Below, in pieces: positions 25,160 through 35,518 of a stretch of DNA of 64,000 nucleotides. The notes below the pieces were generated by a model, which was given only the letters and a program-made list of their open reading frames with translations, was not told the origin of the DNA and ran no database searches. The DNA is from Dehalococcoidales bacterium (GTDB lineage: Bacteria; Chloroflexota; Dehalococcoidia; Dehalococcoidales; UBA5760), in contig JAQUQE010000007.1 of assembly GCA_028716225.1 (NCBI GenBank), positions 21,403 through 85,402 on the forward strand, in the 5' to 3' direction. The position numbers were made by a program, and so were the translations under genes. Numbering within the stretch: the stretch's first letter is position 1; each line of letters starts with the position of its first letter.

Positions 25160-27610
25160 TCAGGCAAGCCCTGCCGGGTCAATATCGATTGTCCAGCCCT
25201 TCGGTAGCGTTACTTCGGCAAGGAAGCGGGACGGTTCGGCACCGCGAATTATAAGCTGCCAGCGGAATCGTCCCCGTAGTCTATGGAGAAATGCCGGGGC
25301 CGGTCCGATCAGGTCGATATTATCTATCCCTTTTGTCTCTATTTCATCGGCCAGCCGCTGCCTTATTCTTTCTGCCTCTCGCTGGCAGAGTTTGTCGTTG
25401 GTGTGGCTGTAGGTGAGACGGGCCAGCCGGGTGAAGGGAGGGTTATTGAGCTGGCGCCGGTAATCGATCTCCTGATCGTAGAAGAGTTCATAATCGTGCT
25501 TGGCTGCTGCCTGAATAGCGTAGTGTTCGGGGCAGTAGGTCTGAATGATAACCTTCCCGCCTGAAGCGCCCCTTCCGGCTCTTCCCATCACCTGAGACAG
25601 CAGCTGAAAGGTCCTTTCCCCGGCGCGGAAGTCGGGCAGGTTCAGACTGAGATCTGCGTTAACTATCCCGACCAGTGTGACCAGGGGGAGGTGTAACCCC
25701 TTGGCAATCATCTGGGTGCCAATGAGAATATCGGCGCCGTGGCTGCGGAAGCAGTCCAGTATCTTATGGTGGGAAGATTTTTCCCTGGTGGTATCGCGGT
25801 CCCAGCGTAGCAATCTGGCTTGAGGAAAGCTGAGACTGGCTTCCTGCTCCAGTTTCTCGGTGCCGGCGCCCAGGAATTTTATCAGGTGGCTTGAACAACG
25901 GGGACAAATATGGGGGACGGATTCCCTGTAGTTGCACTGGTGGCAGACTAGGGCATCTTCGCTGAAGTGATAGGTTAGGGTAACCGCACATCGCCGGCAG
26001 CAGAGCACCAGGCCACAGTTACGGCATTGGACGAAGGTGGCCCCTCCCCTCCGGTTAAGAAACAGGATTACCTGCTCCTGCCCGGCGACTGCTCTGGATA
26101 CATCACGGGACAGTGAGCGGCTGAAAATACTCCGGTTCCCTGACTTAAGCTCACTTCTTAAGTCCACCACTTCTACATCGGGCAGCGGGGAGCCTTGCTT
26201 GGGGACAACCCGCTCGGGCATCCGGAGCAGCCGGTAATTCCCTTTTTGGGTCTGGTAGAAGGTCTCGACATCCGGAGTGGCACTGCCCAGGACAACTACG
26301 GCTCCGGTCAGTTCGGCCAGCTTTATCGCCACATCACGGACCCGGTAGCGGGGTGTTGTATCGTGCTGTTTGTAGGTCCACTCATGCTCCTCATCAATGA
26401 TAATAAGCCCCAGGTCGGGTTGGGGAGCGAAGATGGCGCTTCGCGAGCCGATAACAACATCGGCCCGGCCTTTTCTTGTCTGGTGCCATTCATCAAACTG
26501 TTCGCCCAGAGAAAGCCTGCTGTGTAGGACGGCCACACGGTAGGGGAAACGGGAGACGAAGAGTTCTATGGTTTGAGGGGTAAGTGCAATCTCGGGAACC
26601 AGGACGATACCACGCTTGCCCTGTTTCACTGCCTCGGCAATGGCTTGCATGTAGACCTCGGTCTTGCCGCTTCCGGTAACCCCGTGGAGCAGAAAAACAT
26701 TCCTGTGTGGACAACTCTCTGCCGTCTTGAGCAGGCTCGCTCTGATGGCTGCCAGGGCTGATTCCTGGTGGCTGGTGAGGGGTAGCGGCTGTGAAGGGGT
26801 AGTGTCGTGGTATTGTAAGGTCTCCCGTCTTACTTCAACCTCCTGGAATCCGGCAAGACCCTTGTCAATTAAGGCCCGGATCGCTGAGGTCGAGGAGTTA
26901 CCCCTCTTTTTTACTTCAGCAAGGGGTATCGGCCGTGATATTCCGGAGAGAAATTCAAGGAGCTGTGCCTGCTGTTCTGCCCTTGTTTCCTGTCGCAGTC
27001 TGCTTGCTTCCCTGATGGCTTCATCGGGGGTAATTAACAGGTGCAGGTGGCGGACCTTTCGTGGTCTTACCTTGGTCCTTTCCAGTTGATGGCTCCTGGT
27101 TAGTAGTCCGTGGTTAACCAGTTGAGAGGTTAGCAGTTTGGCTTTCCGTGCGCCCAGAGCTTTTTCTATCTCCCCGGAGTCAACCCTACCCTTACTCCGA
27201 ACTAGATTTAACAGGTGTTTCTGTTCTTCGCTTAGCTCCAAAACGGCGTAGTCTTTCTCGGCGGTCGGCGTTGTGGAGATGTAGGTAATTGCTTTGCGCT
27301 TAAATCCCGGTGGCAGCATTAGGGAAATTGCCTCGAAGAGGGGCGATAGGTAATACCCGCTTATCCAGCGGGCCAGAGATATCTGGGGTGGAGACAGCAG
27401 CGGGGTATCCTCAATAATACCGGCTATTTCCCTGGTCTCTGTGACGGCAGGATAATCGGTTAGCTCAAGGACGATGCCCTGAAGCAGATTGCTGCCGAAA
27501 GGAACCCATACCGCCTGGCCGACCTTGATATTCAGGTCGGTAGGGATAGTGTAACTGAACGTCCTGCGCTGAGCCGCTGGAGAGTTGACACTAACCTCGG
27601 CATATCCCAT
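25160..27610 (-). CDS. priA: primosomal protein N' (PriA helicase)
   Basis: The 816-residue replication restart helicase. It has an N-terminal 3'-binding domain, Walker A HGVTGSGKTEVYMQA, the Walker B-type DEEHEWTYKQ (DEEH), GSATPDVETFY, and an eight-cysteine zinc module (CRNCGLVLCCRRC ... CHQCNYRE ... CPRC) inserted between helicase lobes. The C-terminal domain is also present. It rebuilds stalled forks in the cytoplasm. Located 27 bases after rplS. Confidence 0.96.
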   Translation of the reverse strand: MGYAEVSVNSPAAQRRTFSYTIPTDLNIKVGQAVWVPFGSNLLQGIVLELTDYPAVTETREIAGIIEDTPLLSPPQISLARWISGYYLSPLFEAISLMLPPGFKRKAITYISTTPTAEKDYAVLELSEEQKHLLNLVRSKGRVDSGEIEKALGARKAKLLTSQLVNHGLLTRSHQLERTKVRPRKVRHLHLLITPDEAIREASRLRQETRAEQQAQLLEFLSGISRPIPLAEVKKRGNSSTSAIRALIDKGLAGFQEVEVRRETLQYHDTTPSQPLPLTSHQESALAAIRASLLKTAESCPHRNVFLLHGVTGSGKTEVYMQAIAEAVKQGKRGIVLVPEIALTPQTIELFVSRFPYRVAVLHSRLSLGEQFDEWHQTRKGRADVVIGSRSAIFAPQPDLGLIIIDEEHEWTYKQHDTTPRYRVRDVAIKLAELTGAVVVLGSATPDVETFYQTQKGNYRLLRMPERVVPKQGSPLPDVEVVDLRSELKSGNRSIFSRSLSRDVSRAVAGQEQVILFLNRRGGATFVQCRNCGLVLCCRRCAVTLTYHFSEDALVCHQCNYRESVPHICPRCSSHLIKFLGAGTEKLEQEASLSFPQARLLRWDRDTTREKSSHHKILDCFRSHGADILIGTQMIAKGLHLPLVTLVGIVNADLSLNLPDFRAGERTFQLLSQVMGRAGRGASGGKVIIQTYCPEHYAIQAAAKHDYELFYDQEIDYRRQLNNPPFTRLARLTYSHTNDKLCQREAERIRQRLADEIETKGIDNIDLIGPAPAFLHRLRGRFRWQLIIRGAEPSRFLAEVTLPKGWTIDIDPAGLA

Positions 27611-27637
27611 CCCTTGCTCCGGTGATTTGGCTCCGGG

Positions 27638-28006
27638 TTAGCTCCCTGCCTGATTCTGCTCTTTATCTGCTCGCTTCTCCTTGATACGGGCCGCTTTGCC
27701 GCTGCGTCCCCGCAGGTAATAAAGCTTGGCCCGGCGTACCTTTCCGTGTTGTACCACTGCTACCTTATCAACAAGAGGCGACTGAAACAGGAAGGTACGC
27801 TCGACGCCGATGCCATGGCTGACACGCCTTACCGTGAAGCTTCCGCCATCGGTGCTCCGCCGAATCTTAATTACTACGCCCTGGAATAACTGGATGCGTT
27901 CCTTATCCCCTTCGATGACTTTCGTGCTGACCTTTACCGTATCGCCCGGGGTGAGAGTTGGAATATTGGGATTTGCTTTCACATCGATTAGTTCAGTAAT
28001 GTTCAT
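27638..28006 (-). CDS. rplS: 50S ribosomal protein L19
   Basis: This 122-residue protein matches bL19: [26 protein letters not shown], the [11 protein letters not shown] segment and the [22 protein letters not shown] tail segment. It sits at the interface of 30S and 50S subunits. The trmD-rplS pairing is conserved in bacteria. Confidence 0.98.
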   Translation of the reverse strand: MNITELIDVKANPNIPTLTPGDTVKVSTKVIEGDKERIQLFQGVVIKIRRSTDGGSFTVRRVSHGIGVERTFLFQSPLVDKVAVVQHGKVRRAKLYYLRGRSGKAARIKEKRADKEQNQAGS

Positions 28007-28068
28007 TTCTTAAGACCTCTCGTGATTTTTAGTTTTTCCTTCCTTAATTATATCTTCTTCTTCGGTGA

Positions 28069-28818
28069 CTAGGATTCCTTCATCTTTTCTACAAGGGCTC
28101 TCTCATCTGCCCTCAGGTCGGCTTTATCCAGCAGGTCCGGCCGGCGTTCCAGAGTGCGTAGAATAGCCTGTTGACGTCGCCAACGGGCTATCTGGCCGTG
28201 GTTTCCCGATATCAGGACCTGAGGTACCGGCCAGACCCGGTATATTTCGGGTCGGGTATATTGCGGGTATTCCAGCAGTCCGGTAGAGTGTGAGTCGTCC
28301 CGGGCCGAGTCTTCCGAACCGAGTACTCCTGGTAACAGCCTGACTACGGTGTCTGTCAATACCATTGCTGCCAGTTCGCCGCCGCTGAGCACGTAATCAC
28401 CGATGCTGATCTCATCGGTGACCAGGTGTTCCCGTATCCGTTCATCAATTCCCTCATAGTGCCCGCAGATGAGAATCAGATGACTGTGCCCCGATAGCTC
28501 TTCCGCGATTTTCTGGCGGAAAAGGCGTCCCTGCGGCGTAAGCAGGATAACCGGTAGCTCCTCCCTGCCGTCTGAATCAGGGTATACCTCTGATTTGATT
28601 GACTCTACTGCTTCAAAAACGGGTTCGGCCTTAATTACCATGCCGGTTCCTCCCCCATAGGCATAATCATCAACGGTGCGGTGTTTGTCGTGAGTATAGT
28701 CCCGGATGTTGTGGATATTTACCGTGACCAGTTCTCTGTCAACCGCCCGCTGGAAGATACTCTCGCTAAAGGGTCCCTGGAACATCCGGGGAAACAGGGT
28801 TAAGATATCAATTCGCAC
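28069..28818 (-). CDS. trmD: tRNA (guanine37-N1)-methyltransferase
   Basis: The 249-residue SPOUT-fold enzyme methylates G37 of tRNAs with SAM and prevents frameshifting. It begins [13 protein letters not shown] and has the trefoil-knot SAM site [15 protein letters not shown] plus [26 protein letters not shown]. It lies 4 bases after mogA and upstream of rplS. Confidence 0.97.
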   Translation of the reverse strand: MRIDILTLFPRMFQGPFSESIFQRAVDRELVTVNIHNIRDYTHDKHRTVDDYAYGGGTGMVIKAEPVFEAVESIKSEVYPDSDGREELPVILLTPQGRLFRQKIAEELSGHSHLILICGHYEGIDERIREHLVTDEISIGDYVLSGGELAAMVLTDTVVRLLPGVLGSEDSARDDSHSTGLLEYPQYTRPEIYRVWPVPQVLISGNHGQIARWRRQQAILRTLERRPDLLDKADLRADERALVEKMKES

Positions 28819-28822
28819 TTGC

Positions 28823-29326
28823 TTAAGCCTCGCTGTCTGGAGCTTTGTGCTCAGTTACCTCACCCTTGATAATCTCTATGGCGTGAGGAATAACTGGTAT
28901 TATTACCCCGAGGCATTCCCTGACTGCTTTGGGGCTGCCGGGTAGGTTGATAATAAGGCATCTTCCTCTAACGCCGGCCGCAGCTCTGCTTAATATAGCC
29001 GATGGTGTTACCTTAAATGTTTCGGCTCTCATTGCTTCGGTGATGCCGGGTACAACCTTGTCCACTACGGAGAGGGTTGCTTCCGGGGTGACATCACGCT
29101 GGGCCAGTCCGGTGCCACCGGTAGTCAGGATAACGTCTACGCTGCCTTCATCCGCCCACTCGATAAGTTTTGCGGCAATCAACTCCGTCTCATCGGGGAC
29201 AATCTCATACTTGGCGAATTTATAGCCCTGTGACGACAGACTGTCCTTGATTACCTGGCTGCTCTTATCCTGACGCTGGCCACGCCAGCCTTTATCACTA
29301 ACGGTAATAATTCCTGTATTGAGCAT
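28823..29326 (-). CDS. mogA: MogA/MoaB-type molybdenum cofactor biosynthesis protein
   Basis: The roughly 167-residue protein of the molybdopterin adenylyltransferase family has [10 protein letters not shown] at the N-terminus, the catalytic [16 protein letters not shown] loop and [10 protein letters not shown] near the end. It would adenylylate molybdopterin before metal insertion. This fits the tungsten/molybdenum enzyme (AOR) seen at the window end. ATG 29326 is chosen from family alignment; an ATG six codons earlier (29344) is possible. Confidence 0.88.
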   Translation of the reverse strand: MLNTGIITVSDKGWRGQRQDKSSQVIKDSLSSQGYKFAKYEIVPDETELIAAKLIEWADEGSVDVILTTGGTGLAQRDVTPEATLSVVDKVVPGITEAMRAETFKVTPSAILSRAAAGVRGRCLIINLPGSPKAVRECLGVIIPVIPHAIEIIKGEVTEHKAPDSEA

Positions 29327-29411
29327 AACACTATTCCGGAGCATTTCATTTTACCATATCCAGGTCGGATAACAAAAATCAACCTTTTTGTGAAATTTAA
29401 CAAACGGGGTA

Positions 29412-29476
29412 TTGACAAGAATAAATTCCTGTGTTATATAATGGTAAATTGTGGTAGAGAATGGTGGATTAGGGGA
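29412..29476 (+). promoter_or_regulatory. mraZ promoter with MraZ-box repeats
   Basis: TTGACA at 29412-29417 is followed by TATATA/TATAAT (29435-29442). Immediately after lie direct repeats TGGTA (29442), TGGTA (29452), TGGTG (29462) and GGGGA (29472), each exactly 10 bases apart. MraZ is known to bind TGGGN-type repeats with this 10-bp period upstream of its own gene, so the division operon is probably autoregulated. Confidence 0.75.
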
Positions 29477-29479
29477 GAA

Positions 29480-29908
29480 ATGTTTTTCGGAGAGTTTGAG
29501 TATCGGATCGATGAGAAGGGTAGGATACCTATCCCGCCCAAGTTCCGTAGAGAGCTGAGAGAGGGACTGGTACTGACACCGGGCTTAGAGAAATGCGTCG
29601 TTGCCTACCCTGCATCGGAATGGAAAAAACTGGCCGACACTCTTACTACCGGTTCAATCACCCCCAGTAAATTAAGGAAGCTGAATCGCGCTATTTTCGC
29701 CACTGCCTTCAGCACTAATATTGACGGGCAGGGCAGGATAGCTTTACCCCACCCGCTGCGGGAACACGCTGCTATTAACGATGAGGCAGTTATCACCGGG
29801 GCCAACAACTATTTTGAGTTGTGGAATAAAGAGCGGTGGGAAGAAGAGAAGGCTATCAGTCAGGAGCAGGCCTGGCAGATTATAGAAAGTCTGGAGAAAC
29901 GCTGTTGA
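29480..29908 (+). CDS. mraZ: MraZ transcriptional regulator
   Basis: A 142-residue AbrB-like protein with two MraZ repeats: [22 protein letters not shown] and the second around [20 protein letters not shown] 29480 follows GGGGAG; the longer open frame upstream runs through the promoter and is not used. It is the first gene of mraZ-rsmH-ftsA-ftsZ and a DNA-binding regulator of that operon. Its stop overlaps a possible TTG start of rsmH. Confidence 0.95.
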   Translation: MFFGEFEYRIDEKGRIPIPPKFRRELREGLVLTPGLEKCVVAYPASEWKKLADTLTTGSITPSKLRKLNRAIFATAFSTNIDGQGRIALPHPLREHAAINDEAVITGANNYFELWNKERWEEEKAISQEQAWQIIESLEKRC

Positions 29909-29916
29909 ATTTGAAT

Positions 29917-30960
29917 ATGTCGGCAACTACCCATACTCCGGTCCTGCTTGATGAGGTCGTCAGTGCACTGGCGGTTCAGCCCGGGGGGCGTTATGTGGAT
30001 TGTACTCTGGGAGGTGGGGGGCACGCCGCTGCTATCCTGGAACGCAGTGCACCCGGTGGACAGCTTTTGGGTATCGATGCTGACCCCGCAGCGATCAAGG
30101 TGGCTGGCGGCAAACTCGCGGCACATCGTGATTCAATCCTCTTGGTTAATGCTAACTTCGTAAAATTACAGGCTATCTGTCTTGAGTATGATTTCCAGCC
30201 GGTGCACGGCATCCTGTTTGACCTCGGGGTTTCTTCACTTCAGCTTGATGGTGCGGACCGTGGTTTCAGTTTCCAGCATGAAGCGCCTCTGGATATGCGC
30301 TTCAGTCCCGATCAAGAGGTTACCGTCGATGACATCGTTAACCGGTACTCCGAGGCTGAAATTGCCCGTATCATCAGGACCTATGGCGAGGAAGGTTACA
30401 GTCATCGCATAGCCCGTCATATTGTTAAGGAGCGTCCTGTAAAGACTACCTTAGAGCTTGCCCGGATGATAGAGCAGGCTGTCGGCGGCCGAAAGGGCAG
30501 AATTCACCCGGCTACCAAGACCTTTCAGGCACTACGTATAGCGGTTAACCATGAGCTCGAGAATCTTGAGTCGGCACTAAGACAGGCGGTTGACCTTCTT
30601 GGCTATGGCGGCCGGTTGGTGGTCATCAGCTATCACTCTCTTGAAGACCGTATTGTTAAACAGTTTATGCAGAGGGAGGCAAGAGGCTGTGTTTGCCCGC
30701 CTGGTATACCTGCCTGTGTTTGCGGACATACTGCCCGCCTGAGGGTATTGAATAAGAAGATCATTACTCCTTCTCTTCAGGAAGTTCAGCTTAATCCGCG
30801 TAGCCGCAGCGCCAGGTTGAGATCTGCTGAGTGTATTACGGTTGGTGGTGAATACCGTGAGGTCGCGGAAAGGTTATGCTGGCTGGTCGGGGATAATGCT
30901 AACGGATGGAGGAGGCCGGCGTTACTGGCAAAGCTAAGAATGACATATCTGGCATCTTAG
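29917..30960 (+). CDS. rsmH: 16S rRNA (cytosine1402-N4)-methyltransferase
   Basis: The 347-residue SAM methyltransferase starts near [13 protein letters not shown] and has the SAM loop [34 protein letters not shown] and [15 protein letters not shown]. It modifies C1402 in the ribosomal P site. A TTG at 29905 overlaps the mraZ stop (TTGA) and has GGAG 9 bases upstream, so translation may start four codons earlier. The last ~45 residues extend beyond the usual RSARLR end of the family. Confidence 0.95.
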   Translation: MSATTHTPVLLDEVVSALAVQPGGRYVDCTLGGGGHAAAILERSAPGGQLLGIDADPAAIKVAGGKLAAHRDSILLVNANFVKLQAICLEYDFQPVHGILFDLGVSSLQLDGADRGFSFQHEAPLDMRFSPDQEVTVDDIVNRYSEAEIARIIRTYGEEGYSHRIARHIVKERPVKTTLELARMIEQAVGGRKGRIHPATKTFQALRIAVNHELENLESALRQAVDLLGYGGRLVVISYHSLEDRIVKQFMQREARGCVCPPGIPACVCGHTARLRVLNKKIITPSLQEVQLNPRSRSARLRSAECITVGGEYREVAERLCWLVGDNANGWRRPALLAKLRMTYLAS

Positions 30961-31057
30961 GTCGCATATGATACTCTACCGCCACGCTAAGGGGGACGGA
31001 AAATGTGAAAATGATAATAAATAGCAGCAATAAAAAAGCGAAAAAGGGGGGTGACAG

Positions 31058-32266
31058 ATGAAAAAGCAGGCTACATTAACCTCGATCGATGTTGGTACTA
31101 CTAAGGTATGCACCATTATCTCTGAAGTTGACCCAGGGGGTGGTATCCGGGTTGTCGGAGTGGGTATTACTCCATCTAAGGGGTTGCATAAGGGATTGGT
31201 AGTTAACATCAATGAGGCCAGAGAGTCGATTCGTGAGTCGGTGAGAAAAGCGGAACAGTCCAGCGGTTACAAGGTTGAATCAGCCTATATCGGAGTAACG
31301 GGACGTCATGTTACTTCGGTGAATAATCGGGGAGTGGTGGCGATTACCCGTAACGATCGCCTGGTGCGCCGGGATGATCTGAAAAGGGTGCTTGCGCAGT
31401 CTCAGAATATTAAGGTACCCAGTGAGAGAAGGCTGCTCCACGTTATTCCCCGGGGTTACGCCGTTGACGGACAGGTAGGTATTAAAAACCCGGTGGGTAT
31501 GCATGGCTTCCGGCTGGATGTGGAAACCCATATTATTACTGCTGCCGTAACCTCCGTTCAGAATCTGGTGAAGTGTATTCGTGGTATTGGTATAGAAATC
31601 GATGACCTGATTCTTGAGCCATTAGCCAGTAGCGAAGCTATCCTGACCGAGGATGAAAAACAGGTGGGCGTCATACTGGCTGATATCGGCGGCGGAACCA
31701 CTGATATCGCTGTCTTCAAGGATGGTAGTATTTGGCATACTGCTATCCTGCCGGTGGCGGGTTATCAGCTTACCAGAGATGTTGCTATTGGCCTGGGGTT
31801 GCCGTTTGATGTGGCTGAGGAAATGAAGAAGCGCTATGGTAGTGTTATGCCGGTATATGAAGCTCAGTCCGAGACTACCAGTGCCATATCGGCTGATGGA
31901 CACGGGGTTTCTTATCAGGACCTCTGCGATATCGTCAGAGCCCGGGTTGAAGAAATCATGCGGCTTATCCTGCTCGAGATGCCGCGCTCGGATTATGAGT
32001 CGCTGGTTCCTGCCGGACTGGTCCTTACCGGTGGCAGTTCCAATCTTTCCGGCATCGAAGTGCTGGGGCGCGATATACTACGACTCCCGGTAAGGGTTGG
32101 CGTACCTATGGGTATGACCGGTATTACCGATGTCCTGCGTGATCCGGCTCATGCTACCAGCGTTGGCTTGTTGCTCTGGGGAGCGAAGCACGAAGGCAGG
32201 CAGATATGGAAAGCACAGGGTCCCTTCCGGCGGTTTGTCTCCCGAATAAGAAGCCTGTTCCGTTAA
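31058..32266 (+). CDS. ftsA: cell division protein FtsA
   Basis: The 402-residue actin-like ATPase tethers FtsZ to the membrane. Visible: phosphate loop SIDVGTTKVC, the 1C domain with YIGVTGRHV, the second phosphate motif ADIGGGTTDIAVF, adenosine motif VLTGGSSNLSGI, and a C-terminal amphipathic helix (FRRFVSRIRSLFR) for membrane binding. GGGGGGTGA precedes ATG 31058. It follows rsmH directly, with no ftsL, ftsI, mur, ftsW or ftsQ between. Confidence 0.96.
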   Translation: MKKQATLTSIDVGTTKVCTIISEVDPGGGIRVVGVGITPSKGLHKGLVVNINEARESIRESVRKAEQSSGYKVESAYIGVTGRHVTSVNNRGVVAITRNDRLVRRDDLKRVLAQSQNIKVPSERRLLHVIPRGYAVDGQVGIKNPVGMHGFRLDVETHIITAAVTSVQNLVKCIRGIGIEIDDLILEPLASSEAILTEDEKQVGVILADIGGGTTDIAVFKDGSIWHTAILPVAGYQLTRDVAIGLGLPFDVAEEMKKRYGSVMPVYEAQSETTSAISADGHGVSYQDLCDIVRARVEEIMRLILLEMPRSDYESLVPAGLVLTGGSSNLSGIEVLGRDILRLPVRVGVPMGMTGITDVLRDPAHATSVGLLLWGAKHEGRQIWKAQGPFRRFVSRIRSLFR

Positions 32267-32308
32267 ATAGACGACAAAGAAAATTAATGGTATTGAAAGG
32301 AGGAGGAG

Positions 32309-33451
32309 ATGGCAAAGACAAGTTTTGTGGCTAACCCGGCTAAGATTAAGGTTATTGGCTTGGGCGGTGGCGGCTGTAATGCTATAACCCGTATGGTACA
32401 GGAGGAAATCCGGGGCGTAGAGTTCGTTGTTATGAATACCGATGCTCAAGCCCTGGCTATTGCCGAGGCTCCGCTGCGCGTTCAGCTTGGCGAGAAAGCT
32501 ACCAAAGGGTTAGGCGTTGGTGGCGACCACAACTTCGGAACAAAGGCGGCTGAGGAGAACCGCGATGAAATCAAGGAGATTGTCTCCGGTGCGGATATGG
32601 TTTTTATCACCTGCGGAATGGGGGGTGGTACCGGTACTGGTGCGGCTCCTGTCGTCGCTGAGATAGCCAAGCAAAGCGGTGCTCTTACCATTGCTGTGGT
32701 TACCAAACCGTTTGCTTTTGAGGGCAATCGTCGCTGCCAAGTGGCTGATGAAGGCATCACCAATCTACTGGACAAGGTCGATACCCTGATTATTATTCCC
32801 AATGATCGCTTGCTCAGTCTCTGTGACCAGAAGACGGGGGTGGATAATGCCTTCAAACTGGCTGATGATGTCTTAAGGCATGGTGTTCAGGCGATATCCG
32901 AGGTCATCACTGTCCCAGGGATGATTAACCTCGACTTTGCCGATGTCAAGGCGATAATGAAGAACGCCGGTCCTGCCTGGATGTCCATCGGTGTTGCTTC
33001 CGGCAAGAACCGGGCGGTAGAAGCAGCCAGAGAGGCTCTGTGCAGTCCGCTGCTGGATGTTTCTGTTACCGGATCAAAGGGAGTCCTGTTTAATGTTGTC
33101 GGCGGCAATAGTCTCACCCTGTTTGAGGTTAATGAGGCGGCGGCGGCAATTAAAGAGGCGGTAGACCCTGAGGCTAACATTATTTTCGGTGTGGCTCATG
33201 ATCCTAGTATGAATGACGAGGTCAGGATTACCCTGATTGCTACCGGGTTTGCTTCCAAGACAGGGATGACTAAAGGTCAGGAGGATGATGAGATTACGCA
33301 GCTGCTCAAGGGTTTAAAGAGCGAGGAAGAGATGGACGTACCCTCATTCCTGCGCCGTCCCCTGTTCAGTCATCGGCGTCAGGCGGTAACTCCATCCCAG
33401 AAGATTGCCAGCGGCCCTTCCTATACTCCGCTCAGGGAAGCCTCCCGGTAA
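32309..33451 (+). CDS. ftsZ: cell division protein FtsZ
   Basis: The 380-residue tubulin-like GTPase forms the division ring. The signature GGGTGTGAAP is near residue 110; GLGGGGCNAITRM and NTDAQAL are at the N-terminus; the T7 catalytic loop NLDFADVKAIM is present. The C-terminal tail ends FLRRPLFSHRR before a short extension, with DVPSFLRR as the likely FtsA-binding peptide. AAAGGAGGAGGAG lies upstream of ATG. Confidence 0.98.
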   Translation: MAKTSFVANPAKIKVIGLGGGGCNAITRMVQEEIRGVEFVVMNTDAQALAIAEAPLRVQLGEKATKGLGVGGDHNFGTKAAEENRDEIKEIVSGADMVFITCGMGGGTGTGAAPVVAEIAKQSGALTIAVVTKPFAFEGNRRCQVADEGITNLLDKVDTLIIIPNDRLLSLCDQKTGVDNAFKLADDVLRHGVQAISEVITVPGMINLDFADVKAIMKNAGPAWMSIGVASGKNRAVEAAREALCSPLLDVSVTGSKGVLFNVVGGNSLTLFEVNEAAAAIKEAVDPEANIIFGVAHDPSMNDEVRITLIATGFASKTGMTKGQEDDEITQLLKGLKSEEEMDVPSFLRRPLFSHRRQAVTPSQKIASGPSYTPLREASR

Positions 33452-33505
33452 AGTCAGTAACTGAATAAACGTGGAGTTTCTTGAGGAAAGCCTCGAGATC
33501 AGTGT

Positions 33506-33540
33506 AAGGCTGTGGGCGTTATGCCCGCAGCCTTCTTGAT
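33506..33540 (+). terminator. probable terminator after ftsZ
   Basis: AAGGCTGTGGGC (33506-33517) pairs with GCCCGCAGCCTT (33523-33534) with one wobble and a 5-base loop. It is followed by a weak T-rich stretch (CTTGATTT). It lies 55 bases after the ftsZ stop. Confidence 0.65.
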
Positions 33541-33591
33541 TTCCCGGGTCTTTGCCTAGGGAGGGCGTCGCCCCTTGATTGACAACCGGTA

Positions 33592-34569
33592 TTAAGTGGA
33601 TCTTATCTCTTCGCGCATAAACTTGTAGTACGAGATGGCGAAGAGCATCGTGGGTATGGCGATGAAGGTTACTATGTGGGGCCATATGGTAAGTATACTC
33701 TGCCCCAGCGGCAGGGTACTGGAGATAAGGCCGCCCCCGGATGACTGTTGCAGTAGTTGCAGTAGTTCGGATGCCGTCCTCTCTCCCGGAGCAAGGATTA
33801 CGGTAGTCGCTTCTTGGAATAGAAAAATAGGTGAGGCACGCGAAGCTGTGATTTGAATTTCGATGTTCCGGAATATCTCCTGTGTTGTTGACGTATCGCC
33901 GATCGGTGCCATTGTGTTGGCAATGAAGGTGGATATCATGGCCATGAAGATGAGAAAGAATATCCAGACGGCAATCGTGGCCAGCGCTGAGGTGGCCACC
34001 CGCTGCAGGAAGGTGGAAAATAGCATGGCCAGCCCCAGCCAGAACGCTCCGTACAGTGTACCCATTACGATGAATAGAAACAACCGGAAGACTTCTTCCG
34101 AGCTTGGGGGTACTCCGATCATGCTTAGTCCCAGCCCGGATATAAGCAGTATAATGCTCGTCAGCATTATGGCGATGGTGGTTATGCCGGCGAAGAATTT
34201 GCCGTTAAAGACGGTGTCCCTGTAGATGGGCTGCGAGAGGAGCCGGCTCAGGGTGCCGCTGTTCTTTTCACTGTTGATGGCGTCAAAACCGAAGGCTATG
34301 CCTATTACCGGTACCAGGAATGCCGAGACGAAGTAGAGGAAGGATAGAGAACTCTGTCCGGAGGTGGTAAAAAGCTTGAGAAAGACGAACTGGGTAGCGC
34401 CGAATTGACTGGTGGAGGTCAAATCGGCGCGGATATTTTGCAGTGCCCCCGCCGGTCCGTAAATAGCGAATACCGCTGTCAGCAACACCACACCGAAAAG
34501 TATGATGCCTCTCCAGCTGATGAAATAGTCAGCCAGTTCTTTATTAAATACCGTCAGTAGTCCTCGCAT
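33592..34569 (-). CDS. ABC-2 type transporter permease
   Basis: The 325-residue membrane protein has six hydrophobic segments. It contains the ABC-2 motif AIGFDAINSEKNSGTLSRLLSQPIYRDTVF-like region (residues about 95-125), typical of NosY/GldF-like permeases, and a large extracytoplasmic loop between about 215 and 290. It is last in a three-gene operon, starting one base after the ATPase gene ends. Exports an unknown substrate. Confidence 0.87.
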   Translation of the reverse strand: MRGLLTVFNKELADYFISWRGIILFGVVLLTAVFAIYGPAGALQNIRADLTSTSQFGATQFVFLKLFTTSGQSSLSFLYFVSAFLVPVIGIAFGFDAINSEKNSGTLSRLLSQPIYRDTVFNGKFFAGITTIAIMLTSIILLISGLGLSMIGVPPSSEEVFRLFLFIVMGTLYGAFWLGLAMLFSTFLQRVATSALATIAVWIFFLIFMAMISTFIANTMAPIGDTSTTQEIFRNIEIQITASRASPIFLFQEATTVILAPGERTASELLQLLQQSSGGGLISSTLPLGQSILTIWPHIVTFIAIPTMLFAISYYKFMREEIRST

Positions 34570-34570
34570 A

Positions 34571-35518
34571 CTAGGCCTCTTTAAAGTATTTCAGGTAAAT
34601 GTCCTCTAGAGCATAGCTCTGTATTTTCATCTCTACCAGCAGGCCGTTCGCCTCGACAATCGCCTTGGCTATCTGTGGTCTCAGGTCCTTCGAGCAGCCT
34701 GCCAGCAGCCTGTCCTCCATCCTGTCCACGCTGAGAACGCCTTTGACCCGCTTGATAGCATCGATGATGCCTTGAGTTATTTCAGTAAGTTGAAGCTCAA
34801 TCTTGAACTGGCTGCCGCCGAGGCTATCCTTACCCAGCTGGTTGGGTGAGCCCTTGACCAGCAGTCGTCCTCGCACCATTATCCCGATCTGGTTGCAGAT
34901 TCTCTGCACCTGATGCAGTTGATGGGATGACATGATAACGGACATCTTTCTCTCTTTGGCTATCTTGGCGATCAGGTCGAGTAGCTGGTTAATGCCCTCG
35001 GGATCAATGCCTGAGGTGGGCTCATCCAGAATGGCAACCCGGGGATTTTTTATCAATATGTCGGCAAAGGCAAGCCGCTGCTTCATTCCTTTGGAGAACT
35101 CTCCTACCGGCTGCTCGGCCTTGTCGGCGAGGCCGACGATGTCCAGTGTCTCGGCGACCCTTTTTTTGACAACTTCTTCGGGGAGATTATTCAACCTGGC
35201 TATGTAGGCGAGATTATAGGATGCGGTCAGGCTTTCGTAAAAGCCGACCTTTTCCGGGACATAGCCGGCGATACTCTTGACTTTCAATGGCTCCCGTGTA
35301 GAGTCATAGCCGGCGACATGCACTGAACCGGAGGTGGGTTCGGTAAGCCCGAGCAACATCAATATCGTTGTCGTCTTGCCGGCACCGTTAGGACCGAGGA
35401 AACCAAAAAGATCTCCCTCCTCTATATGAAGGTTCAGATTATCGACCGCGGTAGTGTCGTCGTAGACCTTGGTCAGGTTCTTTGTCTCTACCATCAGCTT
35501 GTTGGCCAATTTGCTCAC
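34571..35518 (-). CDS. ABC transporter ATP-binding protein
   Basis: A 315-residue ATPase with Walker A GPNGAGKTTT, Q-loop, the signature variant FSKGMKQRLAF, Walker B VAILDEPTSGIDPEG and SSHQLHQVQ as the H-loop. A ~90-residue C-terminal domain follows. It drives the permease encoded next. Its ATG overlaps the stop of the upstream gene by 4 bases (35515-35518). Confidence 0.92.
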   Translation of the reverse strand: MSKLANKLMVETKNLTKVYDDTTAVDNLNLHIEEGDLFGFLGPNGAGKTTTILMLLGLTEPTSGSVHVAGYDSTREPLKVKSIAGYVPEKVGFYESLTASYNLAYIARLNNLPEEVVKKRVAETLDIVGLADKAEQPVGEFSKGMKQRLAFADILIKNPRVAILDEPTSGIDPEGINQLLDLIAKIAKERKMSVIMSSHQLHQVQRICNQIGIMVRGRLLVKGSPNQLGKDSLGGSQFKIELQLTEITQGIIDAIKRVKGVLSVDRMEDRLLAGCSKDLRPQIAKAIVEANGLLVEMKIQSYALEDIYLKYFKEA

